Shown in pieces: positions 22,920 through 30,718 of a DNA stretch of 64,000 nucleotides. Within the stretch, counting starts at the first letter, position 1. Each line of letters opens with the position of its first letter. Both the position numbers and the translations under genes were made by a program. Origin of the DNA: Streptomyces sp. man185. Its GTDB lineage: Bacteria; Actinomycetota; Actinomycetes; Streptomycetales; Streptomycetaceae. The notes below the pieces were generated by a model. The model saw only the letters and a list, made by a program, of their open reading frames with translations. It was not told the origin of the DNA and searched no databases. The DNA lies in NCBI GenBank assembly GCA_002551355.1, contig NTHE01000010.1, positions 1 to 64,000 on the forward strand. Direction: 5' to 3'.

Positions 22920-24161
22920 ATGCGACGCTCCCCCACCCGACGTCTGTTCGCCGCGATGCTGCTCGCGGCGTCCGTCCTGGCCCCGATGGCCGTGGCTCCC
23001 GCCCCGGCGGTCCACGCCGCCGCAGGCCCCGACCGGCACGAACGGCACTGCGGGAAGGACCGGCACGACCGGCACGACTGTCCGCCGGGCGGTCTCGACC
23101 CCGCGCTGACCGCCAAGCTGGACAGGACCATCGAGCAGGTCCGGAAGCAGGCCGGCATTCCCGGTGCCGTCGTCGGGCTGTGGATGCCGGGGAAGGGCAG
23201 CTACGTCCGCGCGAGCGGGGTCGCCAACAAGGTCACCGGTGAGCCGATGTCGGCCGACACCCGTATCCGGATCGGCAGTGAGACCAAGACGTTCACCGTC
23301 ACCGCGCTGCTCGAACTCGTCGACGACAAGCGCGTCAAGCTGGACGACAAGATCTCCGCCTACGTCCCCGGCGTGCGCAACGGCGACCGGATCACGCTCC
23401 GCCAGCTCGCCGGGATGCGCAGCGGCCTGTTCCCGTACACCGCCGACGCCGACTTCGTGCACGACCTGCTGAGCGATCCGTACCGCTCGTTCACCCCGCG
23501 CGGTGTGCTCGCGTACGGCATGAAGCACAAGAACACCTTCAAGCCGGGCGCGGAGTTCCAGTACTCCAACTCCAACCTCGTCCTGCTCGGGCTCGTGATC
23601 GAGAAGGTCACCGGTCAGCCCCTCGACCGCGTCATCCACGAGCGGGTGCTCCGCCCCGCCCACCTGCACAACACGCTCTTCCCGACCGGGGCGGAGTTCC
23701 CCGAGCCGCACGCCCACGGCTACACCGACCAGACGCTGAGCGGCGAGACCGAGGACGCCACGGACTGGAACCCCAGCTGGGCGTGGGCCGCCGGGGCGAT
23801 GATCTCCGATCTCCACGACCTGCGGCGGTGGGCCAAGGTCGTCGCCACCGGGGAGCTGCTCAGCCCCCGGACGCAGGCGCAGCGGCTCAAGACCCTGCCG
23901 ACCGGGTTCCCGGGGCTCAGCTACGGCCTGGGCATCTTCGACGCCGACGGGTGGATCGGGCACAACGGTTCCCTGCCGGGGTACGAGACGGTGACCGTCT
24001 ACCTGCCGGCGCAGAAGGCCACGATGGTCATCATGATCAACACGGACTCGCTGAGCGGGGGCCAGGAGCCGTCCACGCTGCTCGCCCGCGCGGTCACCCG
24101 GATCGCCACCCCGGACAACGTCTACGACGGCAGCGCCTCCCAGGGACGAAACACTCCCTGA
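22920..24161 (+). CDS. Secreted class C beta-lactamase-fold serine hydrolase
   Basis: This 413-residue exported enzyme is of the D-alanyl-D-alanine carboxypeptidase/esterase group. A signal peptide covers about residues 1-34 (RRSPTRR, Ala/Leu core, AVHAAA). Next comes a short His/Asp/Cys-rich segment (DRHERHCGKDRHDRHDC, about 38-54), which is unusual and could bind metal. The catalytic domain has SxxK in GSETKTFTV (about 118-126), YxN in YSNSN and the late HNG of GHNGSLPGYET. It probably acts outside the cell on peptidoglycan peptides or on an ester substrate. The start at 22920 is set by GGAAAGG 9 bases ahead; an in-frame ATG at 22860 lacks one. Confidence 0.88.
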   Translation: MRRSPTRRLFAAMLLAASVLAPMAVAPAPAVHAAAGPDRHERHCGKDRHDRHDCPPGGLDPALTAKLDRTIEQVRKQAGIPGAVVGLWMPGKGSYVRASGVANKVTGEPMSADTRIRIGSETKTFTVTALLELVDDKRVKLDDKISAYVPGVRNGDRITLRQLAGMRSGLFPYTADADFVHDLLSDPYRSFTPRGVLAYGMKHKNTFKPGAEFQYSNSNLVLLGLVIEKVTGQPLDRVIHERVLRPAHLHNTLFPTGAEFPEPHAHGYTDQTLSGETEDATDWNPSWAWAAGAMISDLHDLRRWAKVVATGELLSPRTQAQRLKTLPTGFPGLSYGLGIFDADGWIGHNGSLPGYETVTVYLPAQKATMVIMINTDSLSGGQEPSTLLARAVTRIATPDNVYDGSASQGRNTP

Positions 24162-24237
24162 CTTCCGTGCCCCGGGGAGTGCCGGTGCGCATCCCCCGGG
24201 GCCGCGGCCTGACCGCCTCGTCGGCGATCATGGCCTG

Positions 24238-24624
24238 ATGAGCCAGGAAACTGCGGACGTGAGCGCGGCGATCGCCGCCGAACTCCAGCTGATGGACCCC
24301 ACCGTGCGCGCGTCACGGCCGCTCGCCGCTCGACTCCTCGACCCGGAGTTCGTCGAGGTCGGGGCCTCGGGCCGACGGTGGACGTATGAGGAGATGCTCG
24401 CCGCTCTCCCCGGCCTGGACGGCGGGGACGGGAACGGGCCGCGCTTCGCGCCCTCCGGTATGACCGGGGTCGTCCTGGCCCCCGGAATCGTGCACCTCAC
24501 GTACGAGTCGGCCATCGGCGGTCGCCGGGCCCGTCGCAGCTCACTGTGGCGCAAGCGGTCCGGGGAGGCGGGCGCCGACTGGCGGATGTACTACCACCAG
24601 GCCACGCCCGTCCCCGGGCCGTGA
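24238..24624 (+). CDS. NTF2-like DUF4440 protein
   Basis: The 128-residue single-domain protein has the NTF2-like cone fold pattern: an N-terminal helix (VSAAIAAELQLMDP), then LLDPEFVEVGASGRRWTYEEMLAAL, beta strands with GIVHLTYES, and WRMYYHQATP at the end. Members are small-molecule-binding proteins or enzymes such as isomerases and immunity proteins. The substrate is unknown. No ribosome site is evident and CATGAT-like bases precede the ATG, so a leaderless start is possible. It follows the serine hydrolase gene by 76 bases on the same strand. Confidence 0.75.
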   Translation: MSQETADVSAAIAAELQLMDPTVRASRPLAARLLDPEFVEVGASGRRWTYEEMLAALPGLDGGDGNGPRFAPSGMTGVVLAPGIVHLTYESAIGGRRARRSSLWRKRSGEAGADWRMYYHQATPVPGP

Positions 24625-24691
24625 GGCTCAGCCGAAGCGCGGAAGCACGGAAGCACAGACGTGTCGGCGGTCGGGCGCGTCCGGCCGGCCC

Positions 24692-24725
24692 GAGCGGTCC
24701 GAGCCGTCGAGCGGTCCGAGCCGTC
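24692..24725. repeat. Tandem 17-bp repeat
   Basis: GAGCGGTCCGAGCCGTC occurs twice head to tail (24692-24708, 24709-24725) in the gap before the toxin locus. No function is apparent. Confidence 0.85.
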
Positions 24726-24806
24726 CGCCAGGAGCCCGCGGCTGCGAAAGGGGCATGAGCAGACGCACGTTGTGCCGACCAGATTGCAGATGTGATGATG
24801 TGCGCC

Positions 24807-25409
24807 ATGTCTGACTACGAGGCCCGGGACGGCGCCCAGCCGCAAGGCGGCGTTCGGAGGCCGAGGCTGGCGGATTATGCCGATATGCCTGCGGGCGACA
24901 GGCGAGCCGCCGCTTCGGGGGGCCGGCCGGTCAGCCCGCCCGCCGACTCGTCCGGTCCGCGGCCGGGGACTCCGACGCCACCGCGTACGGCGACCACGGC
25001 GAGAGACGCCCCGGGCGAGGATCCGCTGGTCACCAGCAGACGGCTTGAGTTCATGGCGCTTCTGGAGAGGTTCCGCAGCACACCTGTCCTGGTGCCTTTG
25101 GGAAGAAGTCGGTCAACCGACGCCGAAGGCGGCTTTCTGACTGCCGACATGAACGGCATTCGCTTCATCCTCGCCTTCTCCGACCAACAGGCGCTCGCCC
25201 GTTACGCGCAGGCCCAGGGGATGTTCCACAGCGAGTGGAGCTACCAGACCGTCCTCGGCGCACGGTTGCTGGACGTGGCGGTTCCCGCGGCCGGCGTGCC
25301 GTGCGGGGTCGCGCTGGACTGCGCGGACGGGGCGGAGGGTCTGGTGCTCCCGCCGGTCAGAGGAATCGTGCCCGAAGAGGCCGCGATCGATGCATACACA
25401 GAGGGATAG
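24807..25409 (+). CDS. SseB-family protein
   Basis: The 200-residue protein has a disordered Pro/Arg-rich N-terminal third (to about residue 75). An SseB N-terminal-type domain follows: a TPVLVPLGRS strand, GIRFILAFSDQQALARYA, the GARLLDVAVPAAGVPCGVALD core, and LVLPPVRGIVP near the end. SseB-like proteins accompany secreted effectors and type VII loci in actinomycetes, often as accessory or chaperone-like partners. It starts the run of genes that leads to the toxin. Start choice is uncertain: ATG codons at 24795, 24798 and 24807 are in frame and none has a good ribosome site. I took 24807 (MSDYEARDG). Confidence 0.75.
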   Translation: MSDYEARDGAQPQGGVRRPRLADYADMPAGDRRAAASGGRPVSPPADSSGPRPGTPTPPRTATTARDAPGEDPLVTSRRLEFMALLERFRSTPVLVPLGRSRSTDAEGGFLTADMNGIRFILAFSDQQALARYAQAQGMFHSEWSYQTVLGARLLDVAVPAAGVPCGVALDCADGAEGLVLPPVRGIVPEEAAIDAYTEG

Positions 25410-25418
25410 GGGAATCAC

Positions 25419-26072
25419 GTGAACGGGGGAGGCGAAGACCTCAGGACCCAGGGTCTGAACCTGATAGCCAAGGGACTGACCGAGGCGCTCGGCGAGTTGA
25501 AAGAGCTGGGCATGGTCGGCCAGGCCGGAAGAGGACGCGGATTCGGCGAAATCGAGCTCTCCGGACTGGAATTGGGCAATGAAGGACTCACGCAGGAGTT
25601 CTCATCGTTCTGCGAGCGCTGGGAGTGGGGCGTCCGCTCCCTGATTAGCGAAGGCAACGGCATCGCGGTCGCCACGGGCCTGTCCGCCGGCTCGTTCTAC
25701 GAGAACGAGCAGTACATCGAGGGCACCTTCAAGGTCGTCACGAACGCGGCCATCGGCAACCCGTACGCCTCGGAGGACGAGGTCACCCAGCAGGGCTGGA
25801 AGGACATCGCCACCTCGGGCGCCTACGGCGGGGTCGACTACAGCCGGGAGTCGTGGGAGCGGGCCGGGGAGAACATCGAGCAGGGCTGGAAGGACGCCGG
25901 GCGGGACGTGATGACGTCCCGGACCGTCGGCCCGATGGGGCTCAACCCGGAGAACCTGCGCACCGGGATGGGTGTCTCCGACGCCGAGTACAACCGCATG
26001 CTGGACGACACGTTCGGCCCCTCTCCCGAGGCGCGGGCCGAAGCCGCGCAGCAGCAGGGGGGTGAGGGCTGA
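25419..26072 (+). CDS. ESX/type VII-associated helical protein
   Basis: The 217-residue mainly helical protein lies directly before the toxin gene. The central part (FCERWEWGVRSLISEGNGIA) and the aromatic segment around SFYENEQYIEGTFK resemble the ESX-like partner proteins that accompany WXG-type toxins in Streptomyces. The C-terminal third is charged and probably extended. No signal peptide is present. The GTG at 25419 is preceded by GAGGGATAGGGG. The stop codon shares one base with the start of the toxin gene, indicating co-translation. It is probably a secretion partner or chaperone for the toxin; this role is inferred from context. Confidence 0.65.
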   Translation: MNGGGEDLRTQGLNLIAKGLTEALGELKELGMVGQAGRGRGFGEIELSGLELGNEGLTQEFSSFCERWEWGVRSLISEGNGIAVATGLSAGSFYENEQYIEGTFKVVTNAAIGNPYASEDEVTQQGWKDIATSGAYGGVDYSRESWERAGENIEQGWKDAGRDVMTSRTVGPMGLNPENLRTGMGVSDAEYNRMLDDTFGPSPEARAEAAQQQGGEG

Positions 26073-27778
26073 TGGGCGTCCTCGGCGACATAGGCGACGG
26101 CCTCAAGGATCTCGGCGGCGATGTCAAGGACGGCGTCAACGACGGACTCGGCGCGCTTGAGGACGGCTTCGACGAGGGAAAGAGGCTCGTCGGAGAGGGC
26201 GTCGACTGGGGGACGAACAAGGTCGGCGACGGCCTGGACCACGTGGGTCTGCACGGCGCCGCTGATGCCGTCCACGACTGGGGGGACGGCGTCGCGTCCG
26301 ACCTCGGTGCCACCCCTGGTGAGCAGCAGCTCGGCCAGACCGAGGAGGCCAATGAGCTCGTCCACGGCAATCCCGGCAGGATCTCCGAAAGCGCCAAGCA
26401 CCTCACGGACTTCCAGTCGGCCTTCGACAAGGTCGGCCGGGGCATGCGCAGTCTCGATTCCGCGCACTGGAAAGGTGCGGCAGGTGACGCCTTCCGCAAG
26501 AAAGTCGAGATGCAGCCCAAGAAGTGGCTGCACGCGTCGGACGCCTGCGAGACCGCAGGCAAGGCTCTGGCCAGGTACGCCGACACCGTCAAGTGGGCTC
26601 AGGCGCAGGCCAAAGAGGCTGTCATCCTCTACAAGGAGGGCAAGCTCGCCTCCGAGCAGGCGGTGAAGGCGTACAACCAGCGCATCGACGCCTACAACGC
26701 GAAAATCAAGGCCGACCAGGACCCCGGTCCGGTGCCGGAGCCCTTCAAGGATCCCGGCAGAGCCGATATCGAGGCGGCCCGGGACAAGCTGGCCGAGGCC
26801 CGCCGGCAGCGGAACTCGGCTGCCGCGGAGGCCCGGAGCAGGGTCAGGGAAGCGCTGGCGCACGCTCCTGCCGAGCCCCCGCCGCTGGACCGGCTCGGCG
26901 ACAACATCGCCGACGGCTACCACGCGGTGAACACCGAGCTGACCCACGTCGCCGGTGGCGTCCTCAAGGGCGCCTCCGGAATCGTCAACTTCGCCCGAGG
27001 GCTCAACCCGCTCGACCCCTACAACCTCACCCACCCCGCCGCATACGTCCAGAACGTCAACATGACGCTGTCCGGGCTGGTGTCCACCGCGGCGCACCCC
27101 GAACGGGTCGTCCAGGCCGCGGTGGACGGGTTCAAGAAGGATCCCTCCGAGTTCATCGGCCGGCTCCTCCCCGAACTCGTCGGCACCAAGGGGGCAGGCT
27201 TCGCCCGCAGCGGAACCCGCCTCGGGCTGAAGTACGCAGACAACGTTCCGGGCCCCACCCCGTCCAAATGGAACGATCTGGCGCGCGGCACCGACTCCGT
27301 GAAAGAGAAGGCGATTCACTACGATTCGGTCGACCCGAAGCGTGCTCAGGAATTCCTGGATTCCGAGTTTCCCTGGCTCAAGGACGTGAACAACACCGGG
27401 CACCACGGATACACGATGAACTGCAGTCACAATACGGTCACCGTGGATCGCCGCATGGACGGCATCGAGGTCGGTGCGGCCCCCAAGGCGGGCGGCGACC
27501 ACATTCCTCCGGAGCAGCTGGGGCTGAAGGACAGGGCCAAGGGACACTACGACTTCGTCAATAGTTATGATGACATCATCCGTGATCTCCAGGCCCGCGG
27601 GGAGGGATCGAGAAGCGCCGTCTACCTCAGCAGGCCCGACGGCACAGCACATATCTTCAACGCCGTGAACACGCCGCACGGCGTCGTCTTCCTCGATGGC
27701 CAGAGCGGAACTCTGGGAATGCTGGAGAAAAACGTCTCCTCCATCGGGCACATCCCTTATCGCAATGGAGTTCCGTAA
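26072..27778 (+). CDS. WXG-type secreted toxin with C-terminal papain-fold (Tox-PL-like) domain
   Basis: This is a 568-residue polymorphic toxin candidate. The N-terminal part (about 1-225) is helical with a WxG motif in SAHWKGAAGDAFRKK and a long coiled helix, as in type VII secretion substrates. A linker/translocation part (about 280-400) follows. The C-terminal 130 residues look like the papain-fold glutamine deamidase/protease toxin domain: Cys451 in MNCSHNTVTVDRRMDG, His527 in AHIFNAVN, and Asp542 in VVFLDGQSG. These three form a plausible Cys-His-Asp triad. The next gene starts right after the stop and is a likely immunity gene. No secretion machinery is encoded in the window. Confidence 0.8.
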   Translation: MGVLGDIGDGLKDLGGDVKDGVNDGLGALEDGFDEGKRLVGEGVDWGTNKVGDGLDHVGLHGAADAVHDWGDGVASDLGATPGEQQLGQTEEANELVHGNPGRISESAKHLTDFQSAFDKVGRGMRSLDSAHWKGAAGDAFRKKVEMQPKKWLHASDACETAGKALARYADTVKWAQAQAKEAVILYKEGKLASEQAVKAYNQRIDAYNAKIKADQDPGPVPEPFKDPGRADIEAARDKLAEARRQRNSAAAEARSRVREALAHAPAEPPPLDRLGDNIADGYHAVNTELTHVAGGVLKGASGIVNFARGLNPLDPYNLTHPAAYVQNVNMTLSGLVSTAAHPERVVQAAVDGFKKDPSEFIGRLLPELVGTKGAGFARSGTRLGLKYADNVPGPTPSKWNDLARGTDSVKEKAIHYDSVDPKRAQEFLDSEFPWLKDVNNTGHHGYTMNCSHNTVTVDRRMDGIEVGAAPKAGGDHIPPEQLGLKDRAKGHYDFVNSYDDIIRDLQARGEGSRSAVYLSRPDGTAHIFNAVNTPHGVVFLDGQSGTLGMLEKNVSSIGHIPYRNGVP

Positions 27779-28084
27779 ATGGTATCCAAAGACGAAGCCG
27801 TGGTCGGCGCCGCCGAATTCCTGAAGAAGGTGGCTCACCCCGACCGGGCGGACTCCGTGGTGATGCTCCCGGAGACGGCCATCGAGTTCCCCTACGGCTG
27901 GACCGTCCGTTTCGACTTCAAGGAACACATCGAAACGGGGGATTTCGCTCAGGCCCCGTTCACCTCCGTGGTCGTCGTTCCGCATGACGGGTCGGCCGCC
28001 CACTTCGCCCCCACTTTCCCTCCGCCGGCGGAATACATGGCCCTCCAAGCCTCCGGCAACTGGCCGCCCAAGAAAGGGCAGTAG
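27779..28084 (+). CDS. Small YrhB-like immunity-protein candidate
   Basis: The 101-residue acidic cytosolic protein begins at the base after the toxin stop codon. It has the short YrhB/Imm35-type layout: an N-terminal helix (EAVVGAAEFLKKV), a strand pair around IEFPYGWTVRFDFKEH, and a second pair around SVVVVPHDGSAAHFAP. Proteins of this group sit next to papain-fold toxins and are presumed to block the active site. Immunity is therefore inferred from position and fold, not shown. There is no signal peptide. Confidence 0.7.
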   Translation: MVSKDEAVVGAAEFLKKVAHPDRADSVVMLPETAIEFPYGWTVRFDFKEHIETGDFAQAPFTSVVVVPHDGSAAHFAPTFPPPAEYMALQASGNWPPKKGQ

Positions 28085-28085
28085 C

Positions 28086-29387
28086 ATGCTCCGCCCCGAC
28101 CAGCAGGCCGCCGCCTGGCTCGCCGCCACCTACCGCGGGCTCGCGGAACTGGCGGCACCGCACCCGGTGGCCGAGTCGGCCTCGGCCTGGCTCATGGCCT
28201 GCCGGACCGTGCAGCAGCCCGGGTTCCCGCACACCCCGATGCTGGCGTCCTCCGTCGTCGTGCCCAAGGACGGCAGCTCCCCCTTCCATCCCGCGCCGAG
28301 CGCGCCCCTCGCGGACCTGGAGCCCGCCGCGTCGTACGACGCGGCCGTCGCGCGGGTCCAGAACCAGGGGCGCAGGATCAACGCCCGTGGCGCGGTCGTG
28401 GCCCTGCACTCGGCGATCGGCAAGAGCCCCTCCACAGCGCTCGCCTGGCAGCCGGCGGACGAGGCTCCCGGCTGGTGGAGCAGGCTGACCCGGCGCTACT
28501 TCCCCGAGTTCGAGCGCGTGAGCGTGAACAGCTGGGACGAGATCGTCAAGGCAGTCGCGGAGCACGGGCCCGACAGCCGTGGCCTGGTGTGGGTGCGCCG
28601 CGAGATCGGCGGGCCGGAAGCGACGGGCAATCTGGTCTACGCGCACAACCACCAGGGGCAGGTCGTCTTCTTCGACGGCCTGACGTCGTCCCTCGCCCGG
28701 CTGGACACCGAGCAGGTGCGCGAGCTGGTGCTCGTCAGGGCTCTGCCGGAGTCGCTGAGGGTTCCCCGTCGGCCGTGGGAGCAGGAGGCCCACGACTTCG
28801 AGGCGGCGGTCACCAAGGCACGCCTGTGGCTGGAGAACACCTACGGAGGCAAGGCGGAACTGGCCGGTCCGACCACCGAGGACGAAACCCGCCGGGGCTG
28901 GGTCTTCTCCTGCGACACGCGACGTCATCGGGAGAGCGGGCGCTGGCAGGACACCATGCTCGACGCGACGCTGGTCGTCCCCAAGGACGCCTCCGAGCCC
29001 TTCGGTCTGCCGAACGCGGACCCCTGGAACTGGCTGGCCCACTGGGACGCCGGCGGACGCCCCGGCACCGGGACGTTCCCCGCGTCGCCCCCGCCCGGCC
29101 GTGCCGACTGGTTCGATTCGACCCTCGCCCAGCTCGGGCCCGTCCTGTCGACGTCGGACCACCAGGTCTGGTCCTCGGCGGTCGACGAACTGTCGTCCTT
29201 CCCGGCCGGCTCACGGGCCCTGATCTGGATCCGCCGCACGGACGGCCGGGGCCGTGAGGCCGTGGGGTGGCTCGTCAACGGACTCACCACGGCGGACGGC
29301 GTGCTGCTCCTCGACGGCTCGTCCGACGAACCCGTGTCCTTCGACCCGACCGGTGTCCACACGCTGCACGTGATCCGGTACCGCTGA
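28086..29387 (+). CDS. Two-repeat protein fusing YrhB-like immunity modules to toxin-like, apparently inactive modules
   Basis: The 433-residue protein consists of two similar halves (about 1-215 and 222-433). Each begins with a YrhB-like module: AAAWLAATYRGLAEL ... SVVVPKDGSSPF in the first, ARLWLENTYGGKAEL ... LVVPKDASEPF in the second. Each ends with a block that aligns by eye with the C-terminal half of the neighbouring toxin: DSRGLVWVRR ... GQVVFFDGL and GSRALIWIRR ... DGVLLLDGS, against GSRSAVYLSRPDG ... GVVFLDGQSG. The toxin His position is lost and no NC-type cysteine motif is present, so catalysis is unlikely. It may be a decoy, an immunity protein or an adaptor. It starts one base after the preceding stop. 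Confidence 0.65.
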   Translation: MLRPDQQAAAWLAATYRGLAELAAPHPVAESASAWLMACRTVQQPGFPHTPMLASSVVVPKDGSSPFHPAPSAPLADLEPAASYDAAVARVQNQGRRINARGAVVALHSAIGKSPSTALAWQPADEAPGWWSRLTRRYFPEFERVSVNSWDEIVKAVAEHGPDSRGLVWVRREIGGPEATGNLVYAHNHQGQVVFFDGLTSSLARLDTEQVRELVLVRALPESLRVPRRPWEQEAHDFEAAVTKARLWLENTYGGKAELAGPTTEDETRRGWVFSCDTRRHRESGRWQDTMLDATLVVPKDASEPFGLPNADPWNWLAHWDAGGRPGTGTFPASPPPGRADWFDSTLAQLGPVLSTSDHQVWSSAVDELSSFPAGSRALIWIRRTDGRGREAVGWLVNGLTTADGVLLLDGSSDEPVSFDPTGVHTLHVIRYR

Positions 29388-29390
29388 GGC

Positions 29391-29996
29391 TCACCCCAGC
29401 CCCTCCTCCACCAGCGCCGCCCACTGCGCCACCACCCGGGCCCGGCGGGCGGTGTCGTCGGTGAGGAGGTTGGCCAGGCCGAGGCCGCGGGCCATGTCCA
29501 AGAGGCCCTGGACCGTTTCGCGGGCCCCGGGGCGGGACTCGTCCGCGCCCAGGAGTTCGACCGCGATCCGGTGGGTCTCGCGGCCCACCCGCGCCTCCAG
29601 CTCCGTGACGCGCGGCCGGAGCTGGGCCTCGTTGGAGGCGGCCACCCAGAGCTGGAGCGCGGCCCGGAACAACGGGCCCGTGTAGAGGTCGACCAGGGCG
29701 GCCACCACCTCGGCGCGGCCCTGGACGGGGAGGGCGCGCAGGGCGGCGGAGCGTTCCTCGGCGACGTACTCCACCGCGCCGGTGAACAGGTCCTCGCGGG
29801 TCGGGAAGTGGTGCTGGGCCGCGCCGCGCGAGACCCCGGCGCGCTCGGCGACGACCGCGACGGTGGAGCCCGCCCAGCCGTGTTCGGCCAGGCAGGCAAC
29901 CGCCGCCTCCAGGAGCCGTTGCCGCGTCGCCCGGCTGCGGTCCTGCTTCGGCGCGTGCACCGCTTTGGAGGTGGAGGAAGAGGTCACCGCACCCAT
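29391..29996 (-). CDS. TetR-family regulator of the acyl-CoA cluster
   Basis: The 201-residue regulator has an N-terminal helix-turn-helix at about residues 22-67 (TRQRLLEAAVACLAEHG, then AERAGVSRGAAQHHFPTREDL) and an all-helical ligand domain. It overlaps the enoyl-CoA hydratase gene by 13 bases and is the last gene of the minus-strand catabolic cluster. It is the obvious candidate for binding the dyad at 39804-39825 in front of the first gene. Family members in such clusters (AtuR, LiuR- or FadR-like) are released by acyl-CoA intermediates; this is inference. It converges with the toxin-locus gene 3 bases away. Confidence 0.85.
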   Translation of the reverse strand: MGAVTSSSTSKAVHAPKQDRSRATRQRLLEAAVACLAEHGWAGSTVAVVAERAGVSRGAAQHHFPTREDLFTGAVEYVAEERSAALRALPVQGRAEVVAALVDLYTGPLFRAALQLWVAASNEAQLRPRVTELEARVGRETHRIAVELLGADESRPGARETVQGLLDMARGLGLANLLTDDTARRARVVAQWAALVEEGLG

Positions 29997-30718
29997 GCCG
30001 GGTCCCGTCGTTCGAGGAAGGCCGTCATCCCCTCCCTCGCCTCGTCGGAGGCGAACAGCGCTGCTGATCGGGCGATGAGGTCTTCGGCGTACTGGTCGAA
30101 GCTCCTCAGCACCGTAGCCGTGACCAGCTCCTTCGATGCGGCCAGCCCCTGCGGTGAGGCCCGCCGCAGACCGTCCAGGACCGGTTCGAGCGCCTTGTCC
30201 ACGTCCTCGGCGGCCTCCGTGACCAGCGAGATCCTGGCCGCCTCCACCGCGTCGAACCGCTCCCCCGTGAGGTAGTAGCGGTGCGCCGCCGTACGGTCCA
30301 GGCGCGGCAGCAGGGTCAGGGAGATGACCGCCGGGGCCAGGCCCAGGCGGGACTCGGTGAGGGCGAAGGACGACGCCTCGCCCGCCACCGCGATGTCGCA
30401 GGCCGCCAGCAGGCCCAGGCCGCCCGCCCGGACATGGCCCGTCACCCGGGCCACCACCGGTTTCGGCAGCGCGACGATCTCCCGCATCAGGTCCACGAAC
30501 GCCTCCGGGTCCGGCGGAGCCGTCAGGTCCGCCCCGGCGCAGAACGTCGTGCCGGTGTGGGTCAGCAGCACCGCCCGTACGGTGTCGTCCGCCGCGCAGA
30601 CCGCCAGCTCCTGGCGCAACGCGCCCACCAGGGCCGCCGAGAGCGCGTTGCGGTTGGCCGGGGAGTCCAGCGTCAGGGTCGCGATGCCCCGGTCCCCCGT
30701 GCGTACGATCAGAGTCAC
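29984..30718 (-). CDS. Enoyl-CoA hydratase/isomerase family protein
   Basis: The 244-residue crotonase-fold enzyme hydrates or isomerises an enoyl-CoA. The two oxyanion-hole segments are FCAGADL (about residue 60-66) and GHVRAGGLGLLAACD (about 99-113). The GTG start at 30718 overlaps the stop of the CoA-ligase gene. In a cluster with carboxylase and acyl-CoA dehydrogenase genes it would act after the carboxylase, like AtuE (isohexenylglutaconyl-CoA) or LiuC (3-methylglutaconyl-CoA). The usual acidic catalytic residues could not be placed with certainty by eye. Confidence 0.87.
   Translation of the reverse strand: MTLIVRTGDRGIATLTLDSPANRNALSAALVGALRQELAVCAADDTVRAVLLTHTGTTFCAGADLTAPPDPEAFVDLMREIVALPKPVVARVTGHVRAGGLGLLAACDIAVAGEASSFALTESRLGLAPAVISLTLLPRLDRTAAHRYYLTGERFDAVEAARISLVTEAAEDVDKALEPVLDGLRRASPQGLAASKELVTATVLRSFDQYAEDLIARSAALFASDEAREGMTAFLERRDPAWVR

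Noticed and set aside
24692..24725. CRISPR-like repeat
   Set aside because: Only two directly adjacent 17-bp copies with no spacers; a simple tandem duplication.
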